From DATKLL01 sp035542475 (GTDB lineage Bacteria; Desulfobacterota; Syntrophia; Syntrophales; UBA2185): a DNA stretch of 17,890 nt. Below the pieces are notes generated by a model that saw only the letters and a program-made list of their open reading frames with translations, was not told the origin of the DNA and ran no database searches. The position numbers and the translations under genes were made by a program. The DNA lies in assembly GCA_035542475.1 (NCBI GenBank), contig DATKLL010000203.1, forward strand, positions 1 to 17,890, written 5' to 3'. This document shows positions 1 through 6,642 of this stretch, one piece after another; the stretch's first letter is position 1; each line of letters starts with the position of its first letter.

Positions 1-144
1 GTGGCGCTGCTATACGAATTTTTATTAAACATTTTTAAAATTATTGCGGTGGCAAAGGAAAGGGTATCACGAAATGATTTTGTGGCATTTATACTTGTTT
101 TGCCAATACTTTCGATAAGATCAGTCATGTATTTGCTTTATTAA
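1..144 (+). CDS. 3' end of an unidentified protein, possibly a membrane protein (partial)
   Basis: Reading frame 1 is open from the first base to a TAA at 142-144, giving 47 residues with no start inside the window that needs to be the real one. The tail is hydrophobic: after a charged patch (KERVSRND) comes a stretch rich in V, I, L and F (FVAFILVLPILSI) that could be a membrane segment, ending in SVMYLLY. I do not recognise the family; the C-terminal ends of membrane-associated glycosyltransferases and permeases can look like this, but that is only a guess. It could also be a chance open frame, since 47 codons in AT-rich DNA is not long. The next gene starts 185 bp downstream on the same strand. 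Confidence 0.4.
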   Translation: MALLYEFLLNIFKIIAVAKERVSRNDFVAFILVLPILSIRSVMYLLY

Positions 145-329
145 GTAATGAAAATTCTCTAATATAATTGCAATGAATGCTAACATAATGTAGATGGAAG
201 CGCAAATATTGTCTTGTTCTAAAATTGAAGGAGATGTCGCTTCAATAAAATAAAAGGTTATTAAAATACATTATTTACCCAATTATTTGGGAATGTTAAT
301 TTCTTAAGATATACTTCAGGAGATGGATT
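145..329. other. AT-rich spacer with a small hairpin
   Basis: No gene is visible here. A short perfect inverted repeat CCCAA-TTAT-TTGGG lies at 278-291 (5-bp stem, 4-nt loop), about 40 bases before the start of the downstream hydrolase gene. A run of Ts does not follow, so it is not a convincing terminator; its role is unknown. Confidence 0.3.
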
Positions 330-1199
330 ATGAAACTTATTCACTTCATTACGAGGGAAAATACAGAATTATGCGGACTGTATAAGCCGGAACACCCGGA
401 TAGGGCTCTGGTTATTCGGGGAGATATGTTCGAGGATTTTGAAGTTACATCGGAATTAGCTGAAATTCATAGTATTTTACCACCTATCTCTCCATGCAAT
501 ATCCTGGCATTGGGACTTAACTACAGGAAACATGCTGATGAAACAAAGGTGTCGTATCCGGATATTCCGATAGTTTTTATTAAAGCCACTTCAAGTGTAA
601 TTGGACACATGTCACCCATTCTTCTTCCTGCAGCAGGCCCAGAGAATGTTGATTATGAGGCTGAGCTTGCCGTTATCATTAGAAAGAAGGTTAAAAATAT
701 CCCTCCTTCTGAAGTATTGGACTGTATTTTAGGCTACACTTGCGCTAATGACGTTAGTGCTCGGGACTGGCAGATTGAAAAGCAAAAGAAGCAATGGGCC
801 AGAGGAAAGAGCTTTGATACTTTCTGTCCCTTGGGACCTTATTTAGTAACACGGGATGAAATTTCAGACCCTCAAAATCTCCGCATTCGTACAATATTGA
901 ATGGCAGAACCGTCCAGGATTCCAATACATCCGACATGATTTTTGATATCCCTGCAATCGTGAGTGACCTTTCAAGATCTATGACGTTACTGCCAGGAAC
1001 GGTTATTTTGACCGGCACACCGGAGGGTGTCGGTTTTACAAGACAACCTCCCCTCTTCCTTAAAGATGGTGACAGTGTTACTATAGAAATAGAAAAAATA
1101 GGTAAATTAACAAATCCTGTCAAAAGGGAAGACAATGGAGGAAAGGTTATATATTCTGAAAGTAAAGAGGTTCAAAAACAACTGGCATTGGAAGATTAA
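330..1199 (+). CDS. Fumarylacetoacetate hydrolase (FAH) family enzyme
   Basis: A 289-residue protein of the FAH / 2-oxo-hept-3-ene-dioate hydratase-isomerase superfamily, cytoplasmic metal-dependent enzymes that cleave or isomerise 1,3-diketo or 2-oxo acids. Visible hallmarks: NYRKHADE (64-71) with the likely catalytic His69; metal-ligand motif DYEAEL with Glu110 and Glu112; the third ligand Asp141 in ANDVSARDWQ (139-148); KSFDTFCPLGP (160-170); and LTGTPEGVG (227-235). Length and the short divergent N-terminal region (about 1-55) fit the common bacterial form. The start at 330 has AGGAGA at 318-323, six bases upstream. It stands alone, with no aromatic-degradation genes beside it, so the substrate cannot be assigned; acylpyruvate hydrolase or oxaloacetate decarboxylase activity are alternatives found in this superfamily. 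Confidence 0.92.
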   Translation: MKLIHFITRENTELCGLYKPEHPDRALVIRGDMFEDFEVTSELAEIHSILPPISPCNILALGLNYRKHADETKVSYPDIPIVFIKATSSVIGHMSPILLPAAGPENVDYEAELAVIIRKKVKNIPPSEVLDCILGYTCANDVSARDWQIEKQKKQWARGKSFDTFCPLGPYLVTRDEISDPQNLRIRTILNGRTVQDSNTSDMIFDIPAIVSDLSRSMTLLPGTVILTGTPEGVGFTRQPPLFLKDGDSVTIEIEKIGKLTNPVKREDNGGKVIYSESKEVQKQLALED

Positions 1200-1366
1200 T
1201 GGATTAGAAAACTATGCCTTTCGGCCAATACTCTACTTGCATTAGTCGGTTTATTACTAGAAATGGCAGAGAGGATGTCGCCTTATTTCGCATTTAGACT
1301 GAAAACAGATACACTAAGCCTGGCGGCAACGAACTCACCTCAAAATTGTGGTGACCTCTTGTTGTT

Positions 1367-1376
1367 ATGATATCAT
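1367..1376. repeat. Palindrome ATGATATCAT, also found upstream of the TIGR04076-like gene
   Basis: The perfect 10-bp palindrome is embedded in TTGTTATGATATCAT (1362-1376). Almost the same string, with five extra bases, occurs at 7963-7982 (TTGTTATGA then GATGATATCAT), in the only other large intergenic region. Both lie a few tens of bases before an open frame on the plus strand. It could be a shared operator or a chance AT-rich palindrome. Confidence 0.3.
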
Positions 1377-1398
1377 GCAGGATATCTAGTCAGTCATT

Positions 1399-1635
1399 TT
1401 GACAAACGCTAAAGATAAGGATGCTGCTTTGGAAATCTATAATAAAGAATCAAAAAAACTAATTGAAATATTTGAACGATCGCCTAATTTTAAAGATATT
1501 CAAAAGGTTCTTATTGTAGTAGCCGATAATCTTAAAAAGGCACCAATAAAAAGGTGTGTACAGGATACTCCATCAATCTTATTTACAGGGGAGTCTTTGG
1601 GCGCAATGATGACCTTCGAGACAATTCCTTGTTGA
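1399..1635 (+). CDS. Hypothetical small protein or gene remnant
   Basis: A 78-codon frame that can only begin at TTG (1399) or a rarer codon, because an in-frame TAG sits at 1387-1389; there is no good ribosome-binding site within a usual distance. The first 50 residues look protein-like: charged, amphipathic and helix-prone (for example EIYNKESKKLIEIFERS), followed by a segment LIVVADNLKKAP. The final part (about 55-78) ends in FTGESLGAMMTFETIPC and reads less like a folded protein. I do not recognise the family. The lack of a normal start and RBS suggests a fragment of a larger decayed gene rather than an intact small gene. Confidence 0.25.
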   Translation: MTNAKDKDAALEIYNKESKKLIEIFERSPNFKDIQKVLIVVADNLKKAPIKRCVQDTPSILFTGESLGAMMTFETIPC

Positions 1636-1765
1636 GAAATAGGTGTTTATTACAAGCATTGAGGGTACATTAAGACCTGTATAGGTCAGACAGGAAAAAG
1701 GTCCGCTGAATATGGTCTGGAATTTGTTAAACCATAATGAAAAAGATGGTATTTTGTAAATTCAT

Positions 1766-1784
1766 ATGCTATCCACGATAGCAT
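1766..1784 (+). promoter_or_regulatory. Perfect 8-bp inverted repeat upstream of htrA
   Basis: ATGCTATC-CAC-GATAGCAT forms an 8-bp perfect stem with a 3-nt loop, ending 45 bases before the htrA start. Only four Ts in all (the last stem base plus 1785-1787) precede AAA, so it would be a weak intrinsic terminator; it may instead be a protein operator or an mRNA leader hairpin. It does not match the CIRCE heat-shock element. No clear sigma70 promoter was found beside it. Confidence 0.45.
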
Positions 1785-1829
1785 TTTAAACTGAATTATT
1801 TGAACCCAAAGGAGGTTATTAAAATAAAA

Positions 1830-3308
1830 ATGGAAAATAAGAACAGAAAAACCTTCATAATGTTTCTGCTGGCTTTTCTGATAGCATCTTTTATCGTTTC
1901 TCTTGTGGAAGTATTGAGGTCATCTTTTATCCCCGTTGGTGCTAATATTCAAACGGTACCTGCGGTTTCATCTGCGGAAACTCCTCGAGTGCCAGCATCA
2001 TTTGCTGATCTCGCTGAAAAATTAAAACCAGCAGTTGTAAATATCAGTACTACGAAAACAATAAAAACCGGCCGTGGAGGCCAGTTTAGGACGCCTTTTG
2101 GCGAGTCTCCATTTGACCGATACTTCTGGGGGGACGATTTTTTTGAAAGATTCTTTGGTGATGTGCCCAAGAGAGAATTCAAACAGAGAAGTCTCGGGTC
2201 TGGTTTCATTATCAGTCATGATGGATACATTTTTACAAACAGTCATGTTATTGAGCAGGCGGATAAGATTTTGGTTAAACTTTCGACTGGAAAGGAATAT
2301 GAGGCCAAAGTCATTGGCAAAGATTCTAAAACAGACCTTGCTTTGATAAAAATCAAACCAGGAGAGAGCCTTCCTGTAGTTGAAACGGGTGATTCCGAAA
2401 AACTACGTGTTGGCGACTGGGTTCTCGCCATTGGTAATCCTTTTGGTCTTGAGCAGACGGTAACAGCAGGTATCGTCAGTGCGAAGGGTAGAGTCATAGG
2501 TGCGGGTCCGTATGACAATTTCATTCAAACTGATGCCTCAATAAACCCTGGGAATAGTGGCGGGCCTCTGTTTAACATGGAGGGGAAAGTAATAGGAATT
2601 AATACGGCCATTGTAGCCCAAGGGCAGGGAATCGGGTTTGCAATACCTATTAATATAGCCAAAACGATATTGCCAGACCTAAAATCGAAAGGGAAAGTAA
2701 CCCGTGGCTGGTTGGGCGTTTCTGTCCAGGACGTTACAGATGAGATTGCTAAGAATCTTAAACTTAAAGATACAGGTGGTGCACTGGTATCTGAAGTATT
2801 CAAGGGAGACCCAGCCGATAAAGCTGGTCTGAAAGCGGGCGACCTTATAACCGAAGTGAACGGAAAAAAGATAAAAGACACCCATGAATTGTTGCTTACA
2901 ATTGCCTCTTTTCATGTCGGGGATAAGATCGAGGTTAAGGCCCTGCGGGATGGACAGGAAAAGTCCTTTAATATTGTAGTAACAGAGAGAAAGGACCAAC
3001 CGGAGATAGCCACAGCTAGAGAATCGTCGGAAAACTTTGGAATGACAGTACAGGATATTACACCGGAGATTGCTCAATATTTAGGAATTGCAAGTAAAAG
3101 CGGCGTGATTGTTGTGGATGTCAAAGAGGGGAGCCCGGCGGATGAGGTAGGTATTCAGCCTCAGGACATCATTCTTCAGGTTAATAAGGTGAAAGTTTCC
3201 TCTTTAAAAGAATATCTGAGGGAAATATCCAAAAAGAGTGCAAAAAAGAGCGTACTCCTTTTAATAAAACGCGGTAAGGCAACCTATTTTGTTAGCCTGC
3301 GCAGGTAA
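1830..3308 (+). CDS. degP: HtrA/DegP (Do) family periplasmic serine protease
   Basis: A 492-residue trypsin-like envelope protease that degrades, and in some homologues chaperones, misfolded exported proteins. Numbered from ATG 1830: N-terminal hydrophobic signal or anchor (about 9-29), protease domain with the triad His139 (TNSHV), Asp169 (KTDLAL) and Ser243 (GNSGGPL), then two PDZ domains (about 290-385 and 400-490), the first with GWLGVSVQDVT and GDPADKAGLKAGD, the second with EGSPADEVGIQPQD. This is the usual length and order for DegP/DegQ. The frame stays open to a TTG at 1800, but AAGGAGG at 1809-1815 lies inside that extension and points to ATG 1830, although the 14-base spacing is longer than ideal. 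It leads a run of four same-strand genes with short gaps (32, 23 and 23 bases). Whether it is soluble or membrane-anchored cannot be decided. Confidence 0.95.
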   Translation: MENKNRKTFIMFLLAFLIASFIVSLVEVLRSSFIPVGANIQTVPAVSSAETPRVPASFADLAEKLKPAVVNISTTKTIKTGRGGQFRTPFGESPFDRYFWGDDFFERFFGDVPKREFKQRSLGSGFIISHDGYIFTNSHVIEQADKILVKLSTGKEYEAKVIGKDSKTDLALIKIKPGESLPVVETGDSEKLRVGDWVLAIGNPFGLEQTVTAGIVSAKGRVIGAGPYDNFIQTDASINPGNSGGPLFNMEGKVIGINTAIVAQGQGIGFAIPINIAKTILPDLKSKGKVTRGWLGVSVQDVTDEIAKNLKLKDTGGALVSEVFKGDPADKAGLKAGDLITEVNGKKIKDTHELLLTIASFHVGDKIEVKALRDGQEKSFNIVVTERKDQPEIATARESSENFGMTVQDITPEIAQYLGIASKSGVIVVDVKEGSPADEVGIQPQDIILQVNKVKVSSLKEYLREISKKSAKKSVLLLIKRGKATYFVSLRR

Positions 3309-3340
3309 TTGAGAGCCTCTAAAAGATATCGGATTTCTTT

Positions 3341-3979
3341 ATGAATAGGGGCCAAAATCTGTTTGCAATCTATGATACTCTGAACACACATTTTGGTGAC
3401 CTTCACTGGTGGCCGGGTGATTCTCCGTTCGAGGTGATTATAGGGGCTATTCTCACTCAGAACACGGCATGGAGGAATGTCGAACGCGCAATATATAAAT
3501 TGAAATCAGAAGGGCTCCTATCCCCGGAGAGGATACTAAAGATAGAGCACCGAAAACTTGCTGACTTTATCAGGCCAGCAGGTTATTATAATGTCAAAAC
3601 CCAGAGATTGAAATCGTTCATACGGTTTCTCTACGAGGAATATGATGGTGACCTGTGCGATATGTTTGCGGAAGATCTCTGGCACCTGAGAGGGAAATTG
3701 CTTAAGGTCAAGGGAATAGGAGAGGAAACAGCCGACAGCATCCTTCTTTATGCAGGAAACAAACCTATATTTATAATTGATGCATACACCAGAAGAATCT
3801 TGCAGAGACATAATATTATCCAGAGAGATGCAACTTATAAAGATATTCAGAACCTATTCATGACCTACCTTCCTAAAAGTGTCCCTCTGTACAATCAGTA
3901 TCACGCCCTTCTCGTTAATACCGGTAAATCTTTTTGCAACAGCAAGCCCCGGTGCGATGTCTGTCCACTTTACGCATAA
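3341..3979 (+). CDS. Endonuclease III-like HhH-GPD DNA glycosylase (variant active site)
   Basis: A 212-residue base-excision repair protein of the HhH-GPD superfamily. Visible: the LTQNTAWRNVERA helix (39-51) typical of the endonuclease III-related/MagIII-type branch; helix-hairpin-helix LKVKGIGEETADSIL (121-135); catalytic Asp147 in IIDAYTRRIL; a C-terminal Cys cluster. Compared with E. coli Nth (GVGRKTA), the lyase lysine position holds Glu129, so this should be a monofunctional glycosylase without Nth-type AP lyase, as in alkylated-purine (3-methyladenine) glycosylases of this branch. Only three cluster cysteines are present (199, 205, 208), spaced C-x5-C-x2-C; the protein ends four residues after the third, where Nth has a fourth after five more residues. 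Either [4Fe-4S] binding is lost or another ligand completes it. No strong RBS is visible. It follows htrA by 32 bases. Confidence 0.88.
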   Translation: MNRGQNLFAIYDTLNTHFGDLHWWPGDSPFEVIIGAILTQNTAWRNVERAIYKLKSEGLLSPERILKIEHRKLADFIRPAGYYNVKTQRLKSFIRFLYEEYDGDLCDMFAEDLWHLRGKLLKVKGIGEETADSILLYAGNKPIFIIDAYTRRILQRHNIIQRDATYKDIQNLFMTYLPKSVPLYNQYHALLVNTGKSFCNSKPRCDVCPLYA

Positions 3980-4002
3980 TCTATTAAATCGATAAGGTTT
4001 GT

Positions 4003-5064
4003 ATGTGTAACCTATACGACTATACCGGTGTCATCCATGTTCACTCAGTTTACTCGTTTGACGGACGTATCTCTGTGCCCGATATTTTGGAAGCGGCAAG
4101 GGCTAATGGCATCGATTTTATCATGCTCACGGACCACTCAAATGTACGGGCGAGAGAGGAAGGTTTTGAAGGCTGGCAAGGGGATACCCTGCTTGTCATT
4201 GGACAGGAAATTGCACCCCGCTTTAACCATTATCTGGCCTTTCAGATCAATGAACCGATAATTGTTACAGAGGACGCGGCGGATGTTGATCCCCAGGTAT
4301 ACATGAATGATGTTCAGGTTCAGGGTGGCATAGGCTTTATTGCCCACCCTGATCATGGAGGGACAAAATTGTTTCACGTGAAACATTACCCTTGGATAAA
4401 CTGGGGAGTAACCGGTTACACGGGCATGGGTATATGGGATTTCATGACAGACTGGCAGGGCACTCTGACCGGATACTTCAAGGCCCTTTTCAGTTATTTA
4501 TTTCCTGCCTTTGTACTAAAGGGACCGAAAGAGGAAACCCTCCGGCGCTGGGATCAGCTGAACAAGGATTTCAAAGTTGTCGGTATCGGTGAACTCGACA
4601 ATCACGACACCATGAAAAGGATGATGGGTTTAAATTTGTCTGTTTTTCCTTTTACTAAAGCATTTAAATTAGTGAGAACCCATGTGTTGACAGAAGGACC
4701 CTTTACCAAAGATGATAAAAGAGATATTGAATTACTGATTTCGGCACTCAAGCATGGAAGGGTATATGTTGCCCAAGAATACTATCATGAAGCTAAGGGA
4801 TTCTCTTTTGTTGTGCAGGATAACGGCCGGAGTGCTACTATGGGCGACGTTTTTATACTTGACGGCAAAGCTTGTCTTGACATTATGCTGCCGACAACTG
4901 CAAAGATCCGAATTATCAGAGGGGGGATTCCTTACAGGGAGGAGATTACCAATAATATGGCATGCAGCATAAGCGAAAAGGGGGAATATAGGGTCGAAGC
5001 CTATTTGAAGGTCTTTGGCAAATACCTGCCCTGGATATTTTCAAATCCTATTTATGTAAAGTGA
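4003..5064 (+). CDS. PHP-domain phosphoesterase-like protein
   Basis: A 353-residue protein of the PHP (polymerase and histidinol phosphatase) superfamily, metal-dependent phosphoesterases with a TIM-like fold. Metal ligands can be followed in order: HVHS (His12, His14), Asp20 in SFDG, LTDH (Asp44, His45), Glu69 in GQEI, His76, AHPDHGG (His115, His118) and GELDNHD (Asp199, His201). The C-terminal 100 residues look like a beta-rich accessory domain ending PWIFSNPIYVK, common in PHP proteins of this size. An aromatic stretch (about 150-172, YFKALFSYLFPAF) may be a membrane-facing insert. AAGG at 3994-3997 supports the start. It sits between a DNA glycosylase and a DUF374 acyltransferase with 23-base gaps. 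The substrate is unknown: nucleotide, phosphosugar or lipid phosphate are all possible. A perfect parS sequence lies within codons for LFHVKH. Confidence 0.88.
   Translation: MCNLYDYTGVIHVHSVYSFDGRISVPDILEAARANGIDFIMLTDHSNVRAREEGFEGWQGDTLLVIGQEIAPRFNHYLAFQINEPIIVTEDAADVDPQVYMNDVQVQGGIGFIAHPDHGGTKLFHVKHYPWINWGVTGYTGMGIWDFMTDWQGTLTGYFKALFSYLFPAFVLKGPKEETLRRWDQLNKDFKVVGIGELDNHDTMKRMMGLNLSVFPFTKAFKLVRTHVLTEGPFTKDDKRDIELLISALKHGRVYVAQEYYHEAKGFSFVVQDNGRSATMGDVFILDGKACLDIMLPTTAKIRIIRGGIPYREEITNNMACSISEKGEYRVEAYLKVFGKYLPWIFSNPIYVK
4370..4385. other. parS: parS centromere-like site (ParB binding site)
   Basis: TGTTTCACGTGAAACA is a perfect 16-bp palindrome and matches the conserved bacterial chromosomal parS sequence at every base. 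ParB (Spo0J) dimers bind it, clamp and spread, and with ParA and SMC direct origin segregation. It is embedded in the PHP gene and encodes ordinary codons (Leu-Phe-His-Val-Lys-His), as is common for parS sites, many of which lie in coding sequence. No parA or parB is in the window. The identification is by motif only; ParB binding is inferred. Known chromosomal parS sites cluster near the replication origin, so the locus is probably origin-proximal. Confidence 0.85.
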
Positions 5065-5087
5065 GATTGAAATAAGGATTAGATTAT

Positions 5088-5774
5088 ATGATCAAATACC
5101 TTTCACGTTTGGCTTTGAAATACGGTCTCATTCCCTTTGCTCATAATCTTATTCGTGCTTACCTTTCTCTGATCAGGATCAGGATTTTCAACGAGGATAT
5201 GGCGCTGAAGTATTTGGCAAGCGGCGGCAAAATGATAGTCGCTCTCTGGCATCAACGAATCCTGGCGGTCATGGGATATGCAAGGAGGTTTGGCATTTAT
5301 GAGCCGTCCGTTATGATCAGCCAAAGCCGCGATGGAGAAATGATCGCAGACGTATACCGTCGCTTCAACTTTAGGCCCGTCAGGGGGTCAAGTTCTCGAG
5401 GCGGGAAGCAGGCTCTGGCTGAAATGGTCGCGAGCTTGTCTGACCATCAAATTGCGGTGCATGTGCTGGATGGCCCGAGAGGTCCCAGGGGCGTCGTGAA
5501 ACCGGGATTGATAGTTATGGCACAATTATCCGGCATACCGATAGTCCCGATCTATATTACATCCAATAGGGCTTGGATACTTAAGAGCTGGGATCGTACA
5601 ATGATTCCAAAACCCTTTAGTACTATCACGTTCCGGTGGGGAGAGCCTGTCTATGTTCCGAAAAATCTAGACGGTGATAGTTTTGAAAATATCCGTAAAC
5701 AGATAGAAAATCAGATGAAAGAAAATCAGATTCAAGATGACAGGGATCAGGGTTGGACAGACCCTGTATTGTAA
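5088..5774 (+). CDS. DUF374-family lysophospholipid acyltransferase-like protein
   Basis: A 228-residue protein of the DUF374 branch of the glycerolipid/lipid A acyltransferase (LPLAT) superfamily, acting at the inner membrane. Motifs: LWHQRIL with His55 as probable catalytic base; SQSRDGE (78-84); VRGSSSRGG (98-106); LDGPRGPRG (127-135), corresponding to acceptor and phosphate-binding blocks; and GIPIVPIYI (149-157). The first 35 residues are hydrophobic-basic and could be a membrane-associated helix. The family is often found near Kdo and lipid A genes in Gram-negatives and is thought to acylate an envelope lipid, but the acceptor is not known here. AAGGA at 5074-5078 supports the start. 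It ends the four-gene htrA run and converges with the minus-strand cyclotransferase, leaving 10 bases between stops. Confidence 0.9.
   Translation: MIKYLSRLALKYGLIPFAHNLIRAYLSLIRIRIFNEDMALKYLASGGKMIVALWHQRILAVMGYARRFGIYEPSVMISQSRDGEMIADVYRRFNFRPVRGSSSRGGKQALAEMVASLSDHQIAVHVLDGPRGPRGVVKPGLIVMAQLSGIPIVPIYITSNRAWILKSWDRTMIPKPFSTITFRWGEPVYVPKNLDGDSFENIRKQIENQMKENQIQDDRDQGWTDPVL
5748..5766. terminator. Hairpin at the junction of two convergent genes
   Basis: CAGGGT-TGGACAG-ACCCTG (6-bp stem, 7-nt loop) overlaps the last codons of the DUF374 gene, just before the 10-base gap to the convergent cyclotransferase gene. It may act as a weak bidirectional terminator, but no clean T-run follows on either strand. 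Confidence 0.3.
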
Positions 5775-5784
5775 AAAATTCTGT

Positions 5785-6642
5785 TTATTTCGAAGTCTCT
5801 AAACGGACCTCGAAGATACTCGGCCAGTATTTTCCTGTCACAAACAGCCGATCGCCCTTTGCATCGTAGGCAATACCGTTCAGGACATCAATCTTTCCGC
5901 TTCCGCCAACATTTTGGTACAGAATCCTGAGATCGATCCAGCCAAGCACCTGTCCTGTACGCGGTGAAATCCGGACGATATATCCCATACCCCAGACATT
6001 GGCATAGATCTCACCTTTGATATATTCAAGCTCGTTGATATTCGACACAATACGACCGCGGTCTCTGACTTCGATTTGCTTCACCACTTTAAAAGTCCGG
6101 GGATTGAGAAAGCGCAAGATCGCAGTCCCATCACTCATAATGAGGTTTTTGTCGTCATAGGTGATCCCCCAGCCCTCTGTCGGATAGGAAAATGTTCCTA
6201 GGAGGCGGAATGATTGAAGATCATAGATAAAACCGGTATGAGATTGCCATGTCAGCTGTATCAGCACGTTTCGGTAGATCGTGATTCCCTCACCAAAGTA
6301 TTCTGTCGGTAACTGATGACTCTTTAAAACTCTTCCTGTCTTAAGCTCAACTTTACGGATTGTCGAATGTCCCTGAAGCCCTGTCCCTTCGTAAAAAAAT
6401 CCCCTGTGATATACTAGCCCTTGAGTATAGGCTTCAGGATCGTGCGGATAGACATTAATAACCCGGATACTGTGAAGAGTGGTTCCTGTCGTGTCGATCG
6501 AGGCAAGATTCAGCCCCGCATCTAGAGAAGACGCATTTCCCAAAGTAATCGAAAGAGGAGATTCTCCGGAAACGAAGGAGAAAATGCTTGCTGTTAGAGA
6601 TAACACGACGATAATGGCGGAGATTCGTTTTCTAATATCCAT
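5785..6642 (-). CDS. Exported glutaminyl-peptide cyclotransferase (plant-type five-bladed propeller)
   Basis: A 285-residue protein of the glutamine cyclotransferase family (papaya/bacterial QC type), which converts N-terminal glutamine, and often glutamate, of peptides to pyroglutamate. An N-terminal signal peptide (basic start, hydrophobic 8-25) predicts export. Family motifs: PHDPEAYTQGL (66-76), FGEGIT (116-121), TEGWGI (155-160), INELEY (202-207), LNGIAYD (254-260) and FVTGKYWP (267-274); the acidic residues in these loops form the central active site. About 35 residues of low-complexity linker follow the signal. Its ATG overlaps the stop of the upstream fabD by one base (TAATG), implying translational coupling. 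An exported QC could protect envelope proteins from aminopeptidases; pairing with fabD has no obvious biochemical reason. Confidence 0.93.
   Translation of the reverse strand: MDIRKRISAIIVVLSLTASIFSFVSGESPLSITLGNASSLDAGLNLASIDTTGTTLHSIRVINVYPHDPEAYTQGLVYHRGFFYEGTGLQGHSTIRKVELKTGRVLKSHQLPTEYFGEGITIYRNVLIQLTWQSHTGFIYDLQSFRLLGTFSYPTEGWGITYDDKNLIMSDGTAILRFLNPRTFKVVKQIEVRDRGRIVSNINELEYIKGEIYANVWGMGYIVRISPRTGQVLGWIDLRILYQNVGGSGKIDVLNGIAYDAKGDRLFVTGKYWPSIFEVRLETSK

Larger units (their letters stand above)
1200..1829. other. 630-bp low-coding region between the FAH gene and htrA
   Basis: This stretch holds no convincing gene. It contains a weak 78-codon open frame (1399-1635), the palindrome ATGATATCAT at 1367-1376, two mutually exclusive small stems around 1674-1694 (GACCT-GTAT-AGGTC at 1674-1687, and CCTGT at 1676-1680 pairing with ACAGG at 1690-1694), and a strong hairpin at 1766-1784 close to the next gene. 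The region may be a decayed gene plus the control region of the downstream protease operon. Confidence 0.5.

Noticed and set aside
287..315. TTGGGA-N17-TATACT as a promoter for the FAH gene
   Set aside because: The boxes match fairly well (4/6 and 5/6), but transcription would start near 322, inside or after the AGGAGA ribosome-binding site, leaving almost no leader.
1770..1777. TATCCAC inside the htrA-upstream hairpin as a DnaA box, given the nearby parS
   Set aside because: Only 7 of 9 positions fit the DnaA box, it is single, and the sequence is explained by the hairpin symmetry.
3296..3305. CCTGCGCAGG palindrome at the end of htrA as a terminator
   Set aside because: It has no loop or T-run and encodes the last residues of the protease; probably codon-driven.
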